DNA of 64,000 bases from Nitrospirota bacterium (GCA_016215155.1 JACRLQ010000084.1:21603-85602); one strand, 5' to 3'. Positions 47,895 to 57,504 are shown, counted from the stretch's first letter. Program-made: numbers and translations. Notes: generated from the sequence alone by a model not told the origin.

Positions 47895-48173
47895 TTAATG
47901 ATAATCAAGATAGTCCACTTGGGCGGCGTCATTGCCCTCAAATCTAAAGACCACTCGCCAGTTACCGCTTATATGGACGGCCCAAACTCCCCTCTCCCTT
48001 CCTTTTAATTCGTGCAATTTGAAGCCCGGCAGGTCCATATCGTGAGGGGATAAGGAGGCATCCAGACGGTCAAGTATCCGTGCCAGCCTGCCGGCATGGT
48101 CCGGATTAATCCCGGCTTTATCGCCATCATGAAAAAATCTTTCAATGCCTTTATGCTTAAAAGATCGTATCAT
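47895..48173 (-). CDS. higB: HigB-type toxin (RelE superfamily)
   Basis: A 92-aa ribosome-dependent mRNA endonuclease-type toxin: MIRSFKHKGIERFFHDGDKA, then LPGFKLHELKGRERGVWAVH and NWRVVFRFEGNDAAQVDYLD YH-type ending. It is 19 bp upstream of higA and preceded by a palindromic operator. It is the only intact functional unit between the duplicated tRNA-Lys ends. Confidence 0.93.
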   Translation of the reverse strand: MIRSFKHKGIERFFHDGDKAGINPDHAGRLARILDRLDASLSPHDMDLPGFKLHELKGRERGVWAVHISGNWRVVFRFEGNDAAQVDYLDYH

Positions 48174-48191
48174 TATAAATTAGACTAACAT

Positions 48192-48203
48192 GTAACGCGT
48201 TAC
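48192..48203 (-). promoter_or_regulatory. Palindromic operator before higB
   Basis: GTAACGCGTTAC is a perfect 12-bp palindrome 18 bp upstream of higB, followed by GTTGCAAGTTAC, a partial second copy. It is a likely HigA binding site. Confidence 0.6.
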
Positions 48204-48402
48204 GTTGCAAGTTACAGTAAATAATATATTCGGAAGTTATTTCCCGGCCCCGGGTCCCGAGAATAACTGAGGGCTTGACATCAGGCCTGTCAGGATTGAC
48301 AGGATGCACTCTTTTGTTTATAGTTACCTATCGGATGTCAGAAAAAATATGGGGGGCTTGAGATGAAAATATACTTTGCGACGCTATCCGCCTGGAACCT
48401 TA

Positions 48403-48582
48403 ATGCGCGCAATTGGTAATTTTATCTGGCTAGTTTTTGGTGGTTTTTTTATGAGATTTGCCTGGTGGTTTTTTGGTCTGTTGGCCTTTATGTCGATAAT
48501 CGGGATCCCGTGGGGAAAGGCTTGCTTCGAGAAAGACTCGAAAAAGAGCATGATTTTTCCGCTGAATTGTTACGATTTATGA
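48403..48582 (+). pseudogene. Truncated YccF-family membrane gene
   Basis: MRAIGNFIWLVFGGFFMRFA and LLAFMSIIGIPWGKACF match the N-terminal domain of YccF (about 150 aa, two such domains). After ACFE the similarity ends and the frame stops at 59 aa. The second domain is missing, perhaps lost when the element joined the tRNA end; 30 bp further is the tRNA terminator. Confidence 0.65.
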
Positions 48583-48602
48583 CGGTCAAGCGTTTCAGAA
48601 CG

Positions 48603-48633
48603 AAAAAAGGACTTAGGAAAAGCTCCTAAGTCC
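48603..48633 (-). terminator. Terminator after tRNA-Lys
   Basis: GGACTTAGGA (48609-48618) pairs with TCCTAAGTCC (48624-48633); on the minus strand six T residues follow. Confidence 0.9.
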
Positions 48634-48643
48634 TTGGATTTAC

Positions 48644-48719
<76 letters not shown>

Positions 48720-48826
48720 TTCTATAAAAAAAAACGACAGACAATAGTAAAACAAATAAAGCTGCCTTCAGTCAACCTGACCGGGCGGACGAAATGAAAA
48801 TATTTCCACCTGTCTCTTTCGCTTAA

Positions 48827-48903
48827 TGGCGCGCCTGAGAGGATTCGAACCTCCGGCCCTCAGCTCCGGAGGCTGATGCTCTATCCAGCTGAGCTACAGG
48901 CGC
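48827..48903 (-). tRNA. tRNA-Arg (CCG)
   Basis: A 77-nt tRNA with encoded CCA. Acceptor GCGCCTG pairs with CAGGCGC; the anticodon loop CTCCGGA gives CCG (codon CGG). Confidence 0.97.
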
Positions 48904-49028
48904 ATAGAAAAGTCGTAATAAGGGATCAACAGGCCCGTTGTCTGAAACAGCTGCCGCAACTAAAACTTTTTAAACCACAGAAGCGTTAAACATACCCTGA
49001 TTTCCCAAATCCGGCCGGCTTGAGGTTA

Positions 49029-49105
49029 TGGGGTGAGCGAGGGGACTCGAACCCCCAACAACTGGAACCACAATCCAGTGCTCTAACCATTGAACTACGC
49101 TCACC
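49029..49105 (-). tRNA. tRNA-His (GTG)
   Basis: A 77-nt tRNA with encoded CCA and the histidine-specific extra G at -1 opposite C73. Anticodon GTG in TTGTGGT loop. Confidence 0.97.
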
Positions 49106-49230
49106 ATATCAAGCCACTTGTGATCAGGGACACACTATTATAAACCAAACATCGAAGGTCCAGTCAACAAAACTGACCCGACTGGTCCTTTCTTACATAA
49201 AAGCGGATCGTTCTCAGGGCGGGACATCGT

Positions 49231-49647
49231 TCAGGCGCCGTCAATCCTTACAGCATATCTCCTCATCTCCCGGAGCGAAAGCAGCCGCTTTTTAAGTCCC
49301 GCGGAATCGAACCTCCCGTAGGCCTGCGAACTGCTGTCGAGATCAAGGGTCTTTTTCACTGTATCAATGGCCCATCGTCCGCCCCCCACGACGCTCCAGC
49401 AGGGATCCTGTATCCTGAAATTTGTCCTCCCCGGGTTCCAGACGCCGGGCAGTTTGTTCAACCCGCAGAACCTCTCGACGATGTCTGCATGGTATGTCGA
49501 TAGTTTTACCGGGGAAAGGATTATGAACTCCCTGTCGTTACATACATCCCTCAACTGGACAAATTTCCCGCCTCTTATCTCAGGCACAGGCTCACCCGCG
49601 GTCCCCTCATAATAATCCGTGGAATAGTCGATAAGCTCAAAACTCAT
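49231..49647 (-). CDS. Conserved-looking hypothetical protein
   Basis: A 138-aa soluble protein starting MSFELIDYSTDYYEGTAGEP. It has EFIILSPVKLSTYHADIVER and a C-terminal basic helix. No family was recognised. It overlaps the upstream gene (ATGA at 49644-49647), and three such overlapping genes form an operon (49231-50341), which argues that it is real. Confidence 0.65.
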   Translation of the reverse strand: MSFELIDYSTDYYEGTAGEPVPEIRGGKFVQLRDVCNDREFIILSPVKLSTYHADIVERFCGLNKLPGVWNPGRTNFRIQDPCWSVVGGGRWAIDTVKKTLDLDSSSQAYGRFDSAGLKKRLLSLREMRRYAVRIDGA

Positions 49648-50021
49648 CTTTTTTTTCGCTTCCCCCCGGGCTCAACACCGATCCTGGGGTCTCCCATCCT
49701 GATCCTCTCGGCAATCTCCGTCGCCTCAGATTCAAACCCCTCTGAAGTCTCCGAAAGATACAGCCATTTCTTAAGCACAGGATGTTGGATAACGTCATGG
49801 AAGTCCTGCCGTATGGACTCATGGAACTGATGATCGGTCGGGATGAGAAGGCCGTTCCATGGCTCTTCCCCTTCGGTCAGGGCAAGGACAAGCCTTCCAT
49901 AAAGATAGATCGCCAGGCACCCGAACATCGGCCTTTCGAGATAGCTCACTTCATCCATCAGGGGTTCGACCACCCAGAGGAGCGGATGAGGCCTGCGCTT
50001 TTTTGAGGGGGATTTTTTCAC
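49644..50021 (-). CDS. Hypothetical protein, possibly TfoX/YjbR-like
   Basis: A 125-aa protein. The segment YLERPMFGCLAIYLYGRLVL resembles the RxMFG-containing strand of TfoX-N/YjbR-like proteins, but the match is weak. It starts with a Lys/Arg-rich stretch and ends GGKRKKR. Overlaps genes on both sides by 4 bp. Confidence 0.6.
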   Translation of the reverse strand: MKKSPSKKRRPHPLLWVVEPLMDEVSYLERPMFGCLAIYLYGRLVLALTEGEEPWNGLLIPTDHQFHESIRQDFHDVIQHPVLKKWLYLSETSEGFESEATEIAERIRMGDPRIGVEPGGKRKKR

Positions 50022-50341
50022 AAACCGCCGTCCGGATTTTGTTTCTTTTCGATCTCGATAACGGCGACGTTATCGGCCTGCTTTCGGGCGGTGACTATAT
50101 AATCGCCTGTCAACTGCTCCACCGACCTTACGTTGAGCGTGGCGGCATTGGATTTTATCGTGATCACCGGCATACCGGCTTTGTCCGAATCGCCCACAAT
50201 AATATCCAGTTCCATTTTGGCGGGCTGTAAAACTCCTGCCGTATCAGGAGTTGAAGGACCCCTTCGGAATAACAGGTTCGTGAGCTTCGATGCGACATAG
50301 CCTATCAAGACGATGGCAACCAGATAAAGGACCAATCTCAT
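50018..50341 (-). CDS. Hypothetical single-pass membrane protein
   Basis: A 107-aa protein with an N-terminal membrane helix (MRLVLYLVAIVLIGYVASKL) and a small beta-rich soluble domain with ARKQADNVAVIEIEKKQ. First gene of the three-gene overlapping operon. Function unknown. Confidence 0.6.
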   Translation of the reverse strand: MRLVLYLVAIVLIGYVASKLTNLLFRRGPSTPDTAGVLQPAKMELDIIVGDSDKAGMPVITIKSNAATLNVRSVEQLTGDYIVTARKQADNVAVIEIEKKQNPDGGL

Positions 50342-50433
50342 AAATGTAGTATAAAAGCTTAAGCATGAAAACTAAAGAGGCGGTAATTTTGAATGGTAGG
50401 TCACGAAATTGGACATTGTATCAGTGCCATTGA

Positions 50434-51642
50434 CTACTCACCGGGGTCTTTGATTGTGCCGGGGGTGTTTTGCAGGTTCTCCAACATCGCCCTTAAATCG
50501 AGACTCTGTTCAGCTCTCATAATCCACAATTCCAGCACCGGGTCCACAATGGTGTAGTTCTCCCCGCCCACCTTCTCGATGACATCCTTTTTCACCATCT
50601 CATCGACACTTTTCTGTATCCCCCCCAGGGACACATTGCTCCTGGACAGGAACGCCTTGGAAAAGACCGGGGTATGGGGGTTCAGACACAACCGTTTCAG
50701 AACCGTCTTCTGGGAGGGGGATAAAGACATGAAGATGCGTTCCATCTCATAGGACTCGGAATTGAGCAGACTATTCAGGCCGTCCTCAACCGCCTTTACG
50801 GAGCAGACCTTCTCCGTCGCATCCCATGAGAACATGGCGAGTTTCTGTATGTATCCGGGATATCCCTTCACTGTGTTATACATCAAAGACGCTATCTCCG
50901 GCGGGCATTCCTTTTTCGTCGTCCTGAATTTTCCGGCTATATGCGCATTGAACTCATCCTCGGGTATCTTCCCCAGAACATAGGGGATGGCCAGTTTGTA
51001 AAAGGGCCGCGTCTTTTCCATGAACATATCCTTCAGAATCCCCCTTCTACTTCCTATATAGAGAAAAGAAACATTCTTCATGCGTTGTATATGAGACCGA
51101 AGTATACCCTCGATTTTCTTACCCTCAGACAATCCGGCTATCTCCTGGAACTCATCCAGTATGACTATTCCCCTTTTGTCCTCGGACTTCATATATTGTC
51201 CGAACCCTTTCATCAGTTCATCCAGCATCACATCCCCTGTCCTGTATTTCGTAGGGTCGAGGCCGAGGGAAATTTTGGTGGACCCGTCGGGTTTCATCTC
51301 AAGGGAGGGGGTGAACATCCGGAAAACCTTTTTTATTTTCTCCATCATCCTCTTCGGAGACGAAACATCCCTGCCGACCATTTCGAACACTCCGGAGGAG
51401 AACCTCTCCATGAAATCCCGCTCGGATGACACTGGGAATAAATCAATGTAGCTCCCCATGAAACCGTTTTTTTGAACCTCCATCAATATGTTCAGTGATA
51501 ATGATGACTTCCCATATCTGCGGGGGGAATACATCACGACGCTTCTGCCGTTGGTCAGATGATTGTAGAGTTCTTTCCTCTCCCTTCCCCTGTCGCAGAA
51601 ATCGTCCCCCTCGGCCATGCCCATTATGAACGGGTTTCTCAT
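50434..51642 (-). CDS. STAND/archaeal-type AAA ATPase
   Basis: A 402-aa ATPase of the PF01637-like family. It has FCDRGRERKELYNHLTNGRS, Walker A YSPRRYGKSSLS near residue 40, Walker B GIVILDEFQEI near 160, and a C-terminal winged-helix region (FSKAFLSRSNVSLGGIQKSV). ATG 51642 fits the family N-terminus MRNPFIMG and has GGAG upstream; the frame extends to 51708. Members are often found singly, and their role is unknown. Tandem palindromes lie just upstream. Confidence 0.82.
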   Translation of the reverse strand: MRNPFIMGMAEGDDFCDRGRERKELYNHLTNGRSVVMYSPRRYGKSSLSLNILMEVQKNGFMGSYIDLFPVSSERDFMERFSSGVFEMVGRDVSSPKRMMEKIKKVFRMFTPSLEMKPDGSTKISLGLDPTKYRTGDVMLDELMKGFGQYMKSEDKRGIVILDEFQEIAGLSEGKKIEGILRSHIQRMKNVSFLYIGSRRGILKDMFMEKTRPFYKLAIPYVLGKIPEDEFNAHIAGKFRTTKKECPPEIASLMYNTVKGYPGYIQKLAMFSWDATEKVCSVKAVEDGLNSLLNSESYEMERIFMSLSPSQKTVLKRLCLNPHTPVFSKAFLSRSNVSLGGIQKSVDEMVKKDVIEKVGGENYTIVDPVLELWIMRAEQSLDLRAMLENLQNTPGTIKDPGE

Positions 51643-51664
51643 TCTCAACTCCTCCGTATATATT

Positions 51665-51693
51665 ATTCCATATGGAATTATTCTATTTAGAAT
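51665..51693 (-). promoter_or_regulatory. Tandem palindromes before the ATPase gene
   Basis: ATTCCATATGGAAT (51665-51678) and ATTCTATTTAGAAT (51680-51693) are adjacent 14-bp palindromes sharing ATTC...GAAT, 23 bp upstream of the start. They look like a two-site operator in an AT-rich promoter. Confidence 0.55.
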
Positions 51694-51861
51694 AGTATCA
51701 TATGTCAATTATAAATCTTAAACCGGAAAACTAAACAGACTGCCATGAAGAAGAAGGGTCACCCGGCATCTTTTGAGGCTTTGTGTCTTTATGCCGAGCC
51801 GGAACAGCACAGGGTCTATTGTCCGGTCGTGATATCTTTAAGCGGGCGCAATGACGACCGC

Positions 51862-54800
51862 CTACCGGCAAAACAGACTCAGGCAATCTTTCAAGGAATC
51901 AATCTTGTAGGGTTTGTTCAGGACCGCTGAAAAACCGTAGGTGCGATAGTCTGCTATCACCGGATTGTCAGCGTAACCGGAAGAAACGACCGCTTTAACA
52001 TTGGGATCGATTTCCCTTATTCCTGCAATAGCCTCTTCTCCGCCCATGCCGCCCTTTACCGTAAGATCGAGGATGACCAGATCATAGGGATTCCCAGCCT
52101 CCCTGGCCTGCCTGAAAAGCTCAATGGCTTTCCTGCCGTCTTCCGCGCTCTCCACCTCGTGGCCAAGGGCACCGATCATCTCCTGTGCAACATTCCTCAC
52201 CACATCCTCATCATCCATCAGAAGCACCCTGATCGTTTTTGTCGCTGCCGAGGTTTGTGCTGTCTGCTCAGTTGCGGTCTCCGCGCCTTTGGACGCGGGA
52301 AGATATATACTGAAGGTTGTTCCCCTGTTTAGCTCTGATCTCACTTCAATCAGTCCGCCATGGTTCTTTATGATCGAATACGAGGTTGCCAGTCCTAGCC
52401 CGCTCCCCTTCTGCTTGGTCGTAAAATAGGGATCGAAGATCCGTGCCATGTCCTGCCCGGATATACCTGTGCCGGTATCCTCAATATCTATGAGAACGAA
52501 CCGGCCCCCTTCCGGCAGCCTATGGTTGGTATTTGAGGGGATATTCATATTCTCAAGGGAAATATTGACGGTGCCTCCCCCCTCCATCGCCTCATTTGCA
52601 TTGAGGACGATGTTTTGTATGACCTGGGACAACTGCCCGGCGTCAGCCTCTACAGACCAAAGATCGGGAGCACTATTCATCCTATAGTCTGTATGGGAAC
52701 CGCTCAGGGCGAATTTTGCCGAGTTTTCGACCGTCGGTTCGAGTCTGATAAGCTTTTTCAGGGGGCTGCCTCCCTTCGAGAAAGTCAGCAGCTGGGTTGT
52801 TAGATTTACCGACATATGGAGGGCTTCTTCTGCCTGTGAAAGCATGGCTAGAGACTTCTCCTTCTGGTCGTGGGTGATTTTTGCCATCGAGATATATCCG
52901 AAGACCCCCTGAAGAAGATTGTTGAAATCATGGGCTATGCCGCCTGCAAGGGTGCCGATCGATTCGAGCTTCTGGGTTTTGAGACGCTCTTCTTCAAGCA
53001 GATGCCTTTCGGTGATGTTGTTGATCACCTCAATGACCGAGATCACATTGCCTGAATCATCTTTGATAGGGTAGGCCTTTGTCTCCACATAAAGGATAAT
53101 GCCATTGGGGTCTTTGTGGCGGTGGAGGGCGGCATGAGGCGCGCCGGTTTCAAATGCCAGATGTGTTGCGCACTCTTCGCCTTCCTCATAACAGGGTTTG
53201 TCAGTCTTATGTGATATTTCATAGCAGTGACGGCCGATTATTTTTTCATCGCATCCTCCCACCTGGCGGCAGTATGCCTTGTTGGCGGTAATAATCCTGT
53301 AGTCCCGGTCTATGACAATGAATCCTTCGTCAACCGTATCAAGAATGCTCCTGATAAACTGCTCACTCTGACGAAGGGCTTCTTCTGAACGTTTGCGGTC
53401 CGTGATGTCCACGTGCGTACCCACAAGACGCAGCGCCTCTCCGCTGACGCCGAACACGAGGGTGGCACGGGACAGGATATCAAGGTAGTGACCATCCTTA
53501 TGCAGCATCTTAAATTCAACCTCATAAGTATCCTTACGTCTTTCGATTAAGTCACGCACCAGCGAAAGGGTCGGCCCCTGATCATGAGGATGGACCAGGC
53601 GCTTCCAGGTGCTGATGGTATTATCCAACTCCTCTTCTTTATATCCCAACATCGCCTTCCATCGCGGAGAATAGTAAACTTCATCGGTTTGCAGGTCCCA
53701 GTCCCAGAGCCCGTCGTTTGCCCCCTGCATTGCCATCTGAAAACGCTGCTCACTCCGCGCAAGTGCTTCTTCCGCCTGTTTGCGGTCGGTAATATCCTGC
53801 CAGATCGCATACAAAACCGTTTCACCGGCAAGGACAATAGGCTGGGCAATGACATGGTGATACCGAATCTCTCCGAGTTTGGTCTTATGCCTGACGTCGA
53901 AGGCGGCCCCTCCGGACTCCATTATCTTCTCCGTGCGGCCCTGGATTTCAGAGGGACTTTCGTCAGGGTCAATGTCGGAAATGCGCAGCCCTGAAAACTC
54001 CTCCCTCGTATAACCCAGCTGGCGGCAGGCCACGTCATTGAACTGCACGATCCTGAAGGATAAATCCACGATGACTATGCCGTCCGGCGACTGCTCGAAA
54101 AGAGTGCGATACCGATGTTCACTTTGTCTCAGCGCGGCCTCCCTCGTTGCAATGCCGTCGGCCATGCGGTCGAACGTCAGGGCCAATTCTCCCAGTTCGC
54201 CTCCTTTGATCAGATCGGAAACTCTACCCGTTACGTCGCCTGCGGACAACCGCCCTGAGTGCGTCTTCAAAAGGGAAATGCGGTCGGCGATTGAGCGTTT
54301 TCCTATTATCCACGCCACATAAAGCATAATGGAAAGCATAATAATGACTATAGAGAGGTTCTTGAGGAGTGTCATGTTGGCATTTGCCATGACCAGGTCG
54401 TAGGGTATCCCCACCCTGATATACATATAGGGATCATTTTCCCCCTTCAGGGTCAACCTGCGATAGGCGGTAATGCGTGTTAACCCGTCACGGGTTTTTC
54501 CCGTTGATGTGCCTGCTGCAGGGCCGGTCTTCATTTGATCGATGATTTTTTCATCAAAACGCTCACCGATATATTTGTCGAATCCCATCCCGAGCACCAC
54601 ACCATCATGATCAAGCAATACATAGCTGGTATTATTAGGCCATGTAATATTTTCCATAAGTTTTTTATGATACCCGAGGTCAAGGCCAAGGATGATGACC
54701 CCTATGATCTCACCCTTGCCGTTTTTATACGGATAGTAGAAAGAGAGGACCTGCTTGCCGGAATATTGTCCCTTCTTGTACTGGCCCGCGGTAAAATGTC

Positions 54801-55209
54801 CGAGAGAAAGGGCTTTATTAAAAGACTCCCTGTCGGATATGGCCTTGCCTTTTGTAGGAAGGGCGGACGCCCAGATATCTCCATCCCTGTCTGTTATGAA
54901 TATGGTGGTATACTGAGGGTTCAATCTTACTGCTTCGGCAAGAGCAGCCTCAACCCTTGGCGTATTCCGGCTGTGCAGATCCGGCATGCTGCCAAGTGCA
55001 TGCATCAGTTGTTCCGCTGACGTCACCAGCCACTGCTGCTGGACTTCAACCAATACGGCAAGCGACTGGACCTCTTGTTTGGCATGGTTTATCTCATCGG
55101 TCCTCTGCTGTATTCCGGAATATATGATTAAAGAAAAGGCCAAAAGTACAATCAGGGCTACCATGAGCATCAACAGCACCCTGATCGGCAGTTCAACAAG
55201 TTTTCTCAT
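51862..55209 (-). CDS. Hybrid sensor histidine kinase with PAS domains and receiver
   Basis: A 1115-aa inner-membrane kinase. Domains in order: membrane helix (about 7-30), periplasmic cache-type sensor to about 270, second helix and HAMP (to about 335), three PAS domains (FEQSPDGIVIVDL, then WDWDLQTDEVYYSPRWKAML, then VDEGFIVIDRDYRI), HisKA with GGIAHDFNNLLQG, HATPase with VLNANEAMEG and DTGTGISGQD, and a C-terminal receiver with phospho-Asp in VILDLTVKGG. ATG 55209 has AAGGAGTGT upstream; the longer frame to 55302 does not. No output partner is adjacent. Confidence 0.92.
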   Translation of the reverse strand: MRKLVELPIRVLLMLMVALIVLLAFSLIIYSGIQQRTDEINHAKQEVQSLAVLVEVQQQWLVTSAEQLMHALGSMPDLHSRNTPRVEAALAEAVRLNPQYTTIFITDRDGDIWASALPTKGKAISDRESFNKALSLGHFTAGQYKKGQYSGKQVLSFYYPYKNGKGEIIGVIILGLDLGYHKKLMENITWPNNTSYVLLDHDGVVLGMGFDKYIGERFDEKIIDQMKTGPAAGTSTGKTRDGLTRITAYRRLTLKGENDPYMYIRVGIPYDLVMANANMTLLKNLSIVIIMLSIMLYVAWIIGKRSIADRISLLKTHSGRLSAGDVTGRVSDLIKGGELGELALTFDRMADGIATREAALRQSEHRYRTLFEQSPDGIVIVDLSFRIVQFNDVACRQLGYTREEFSGLRISDIDPDESPSEIQGRTEKIMESGGAAFDVRHKTKLGEIRYHHVIAQPIVLAGETVLYAIWQDITDRKQAEEALARSEQRFQMAMQGANDGLWDWDLQTDEVYYSPRWKAMLGYKEEELDNTISTWKRLVHPHDQGPTLSLVRDLIERRKDTYEVEFKMLHKDGHYLDILSRATLVFGVSGEALRLVGTHVDITDRKRSEEALRQSEQFIRSILDTVDEGFIVIDRDYRIITANKAYCRQVGGCDEKIIGRHCYEISHKTDKPCYEEGEECATHLAFETGAPHAALHRHKDPNGIILYVETKAYPIKDDSGNVISVIEVINNITERHLLEEERLKTQKLESIGTLAGGIAHDFNNLLQGVFGYISMAKITHDQKEKSLAMLSQAEEALHMSVNLTTQLLTFSKGGSPLKKLIRLEPTVENSAKFALSGSHTDYRMNSAPDLWSVEADAGQLSQVIQNIVLNANEAMEGGGTVNISLENMNIPSNTNHRLPEGGRFVLIDIEDTGTGISGQDMARIFDPYFTTKQKGSGLGLATSYSIIKNHGGLIEVRSELNRGTTFSIYLPASKGAETATEQTAQTSAATKTIRVLLMDDEDVVRNVAQEMIGALGHEVESAEDGRKAIELFRQAREAGNPYDLVILDLTVKGGMGGEEAIAGIREIDPNVKAVVSSGYADNPVIADYRTYGFSAVLNKPYKIDSLKDCLSLFCR

Positions 55210-55367
55210 ACACTCCTTGGCCTGACCACATAAGATATTATTGATCGAAACAACCCAGGCTATAATAACATGAAAAATTAGGGTGTTACATCTCCGGTTC
55301 AAGGTTCAAAGGTCCCTTGCCGCTAACATGATAATAATGTAAAGAGGGGGACCTCCACTGAAAAAAC

Positions 55368-55444
55368 TGGCGCGCCTGAGAGGATTCGAACCTCTGGCCT
55401 ACTGCTTAGAAGGCAGTTGCTCTATCCGACTGAGCTACAGGCGC
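55368..55444 (-). tRNA. tRNA-Arg (TCT)
   Basis: A 77-nt tRNA with encoded CCA; anticodon loop CTTCTAA gives TCT (codons AGA/AGG). AGG is heavily used for arginine in the nif and tad genes here. Confidence 0.97.
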
Positions 55445-55534
55445 ATGAAAAAGCACTAGCAGGAATTTTAATTTTATCACATATGCGGAAGAAAAATGAA
55501 CTTGGGGTCGCGGACCGGCCAGGAAGATGTCCAT

Positions 55535-55571
55535 AAAAAAGGCGGTCCGTATCTGCCGGACCGCCTTTTTT
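55535..55571 (-). terminator. Bidirectional terminator after the cytochrome gene
   Basis: GGCGGTCCG (55541-55549) pairs with CGGACCGCC (55557-55565), with A6 on the left and T6 on the right so it can serve both strands. Confidence 0.92.
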
Positions 55572-55582
55572 ACTCCGAATAC

Positions 55583-56464
55583 TTATTGCTTCTTCTTCCC
55601 TGTCTTCTGCGGAGCGGCCTCTTTCTTCGGGGCCTCCTTCTTCAGCTGATTTGTCCAGTTGTTAAGGTCATGCGCTATGTTGTGGCAGTCACCGCATTTC
55701 TTGAACTTTGCCATAATCCCGGCCGGGTGTTTGTCGCCGTGGCAGTCCTGACACTTGGGAATCGCCTTATGCTTTGCCTGATGACAGAATGAGCACGTAA
55801 AGTCCTTATGCTTTGTCTTGCTCGAGGTCAGCAGATCGTATGCCTGTTTATGGCATCCCGCGCAGAATTTGGCCGGCACATCGTCATAGGTAACAGGCTT
55901 CGGGGCATGGGCCATATGGCATTTTTTGCAGTCGGCCGCAGCCATATCTGATGAATGCGGCTTATGGCATTTAAGGCATTCGGGCACATTGGGATGCTTT
56001 GTGGCATGGCATGTCGAACAGTACAGTGCCGAATGCTTTGTCTTTATCTCCTTAAGCTGCTGGTTCTGCTTTGTATGGCAGGTAAGACATGGTTCGGTAA
56101 GGTTCGGACCGATTTTGATGTTCTTTGGCGTATGAGGATTGGTATGGCATAGCAGGCAGTCCTTCAACTCGAAGTGGGGCTTGCCTGCATGGCAGTTGCC
56201 GCATTTTGGAATGATACTCTTTGCGGGCACCGAAGGGGGATGTCCGACATGGCAGCCGGTGCATGACACCTTAATGTGTTTTCCCCCTGCCGCGGCTATG
56301 TCGGCCGGAGGGGTTGCATGGCATTTGATGCAGTCGTCGCTGCTTAATACAGGTTTTGCCGCCTTTGCGTCCTGCTGCGCCGCAAAAACCGTAGCTGTTG
56401 CCATTAACATGGCGATCACGACGAGACACAGATAAAGCAGACTTCTGATGTTTCCTCTCTTCAT
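55583..56464 (-). CDS. Dodecahaem c-type cytochrome
   Basis: The 293-aa secreted protein has a signal peptide (cleavage after VFA) and twelve CxxCH haem sites: CIKCH, CTGCH, CGNCH, CLLCH, CLTCH, CSTCH, CLKCH, CKKCH, CAGCH, CSFCH, CQDCH and CGDCH. Spare histidines (GKH, KTKH, DKH) suggest bis-His ligation. The C-terminus is Lys-rich. A multihaem protein of this density suits periplasmic or extracellular electron transfer. No partner oxidoreductase, porin or quinol dehydrogenase is adjacent, so its redox partner is unknown. Confidence 0.93.
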   Translation of the reverse strand: MKRGNIRSLLYLCLVVIAMLMATATVFAAQQDAKAAKPVLSSDDCIKCHATPPADIAAAGGKHIKVSCTGCHVGHPPSVPAKSIIPKCGNCHAGKPHFELKDCLLCHTNPHTPKNIKIGPNLTEPCLTCHTKQNQQLKEIKTKHSALYCSTCHATKHPNVPECLKCHKPHSSDMAAADCKKCHMAHAPKPVTYDDVPAKFCAGCHKQAYDLLTSSKTKHKDFTCSFCHQAKHKAIPKCQDCHGDKHPAGIMAKFKKCGDCHNIAHDLNNWTNQLKKEAPKKEAAPQKTGKKKQ

Positions 56465-56649
56465 GAAAAAACCTCCCTTTTCGTCATTGTCGTATTAGAA
56501 TTGATTCAATCTAACATATCGATACTGCTGAACTTTATATCATGAACATGACGGGAACGTCAAGGGGTAAAAGCGGGGGAAATTAAGCGGATAAAAAAAG
56601 GGCCTGCGAGAGTAAGAAAATTAGGGCCCGGGATTCCGGGACGGACCGC

Positions 56650-57504
56650 TCAGGTCTTCACTACAAGAACCGGACAGGGAGCGTTGCCTATCACCTTTTC
56701 CGTAACGCTTCCCATGAGAAGTCTCTTGAGGCCGGTCCTTCCGTGGCTGCCAAGCACGATCGTATCGACCTTCTGTTCCGTAGCGATATCCAGAATTGCC
56801 TTATACGCCTCGGCCTCCCTGACGAATGTCTCTGCGGCCACACCCTCGGCCTCCGCCTGTTTTTTTGCCGCCCCGGCAAAGGCCTTCGCCTTTTTGCCAA
56901 GGTCATCAACAAGTTCCGGCGCCTCGGAATAGAGCTCGTCAGGCATGTCCACAACAGACAGTATCTTCAGTTCCCCGCCATAGGACTTCGCGAAGTTTAT
57001 CGCGTGATCGACCGCTATAGCGCTGAATTTAGAACCGTCGGTAGCAACGAGCACCTTCTTCCAGCCGACGGTCGTATCGCGCGGTATCACCAGGACGTCC
57101 TTATGGCTGTAGCCGATTACCCGCGCCGTGGCGCTCCCGACCAGCGCCCGTTCAAACCTGTGGAGTCCCCGTCTTCCCATCACGATCAGATCGCAGTTTT
57201 CCGCCTCGGCCGTATCCACTATCTGCTCATGGGGGTCGCCCTCTTCTATAAGGGTCCTGATAAGGGCGCGTTCCGAATCGGCTATCCGCTTCGCTTCGGC
57301 AATGGCCTCCTCTGCAGGCCTCCTCATCGAACTGAGCGGACTGCCGATGCCTATCATCGCCAGGTCACCCTTATATTCAAGCGCTACGGCTAAAACAGTG
57401 ATCCAGCTTTTTTCGTCGGAGGCAAGCCGGAACGACTCCCTCAGGGCATGAAACCCTGTAAGAGAGCCGTCGACCGCAACCAGTATCTTCCTATATTTTC
57501 CCAA
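56650..57504 (-). CDS. Tandem universal stress protein
   Basis: A 284-aa protein with two UspA domains. Domain 1 (1-140) has ILVAVDGSLTGFHAL and LIVMGRRGLHRFERALVGSA; domain 2 (from about 147) has VLVATDGSKFSAIAVDHA and IVLGSHGRTGLKRLLMGSVT. Both end in the GxxGxxxxxxG(S/T) ATP-binding motif. The start codon is TTG at 57504, overlapping the TSUP gene by 14 bp, so translation is probably coupled. Confidence 0.92.
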   Translation of the reverse strand: MGKYRKILVAVDGSLTGFHALRESFRLASDEKSWITVLAVALEYKGDLAMIGIGSPLSSMRRPAEEAIAEAKRIADSERALIRTLIEEGDPHEQIVDTAEAENCDLIVMGRRGLHRFERALVGSATARVIGYSHKDVLVIPRDTTVGWKKVLVATDGSKFSAIAVDHAINFAKSYGGELKILSVVDMPDELYSEAPELVDDLGKKAKAFAGAAKKQAEAEGVAAETFVREAEAYKAILDIATEQKVDTIVLGSHGRTGLKRLLMGSVTEKVIGNAPCPVLVVKT

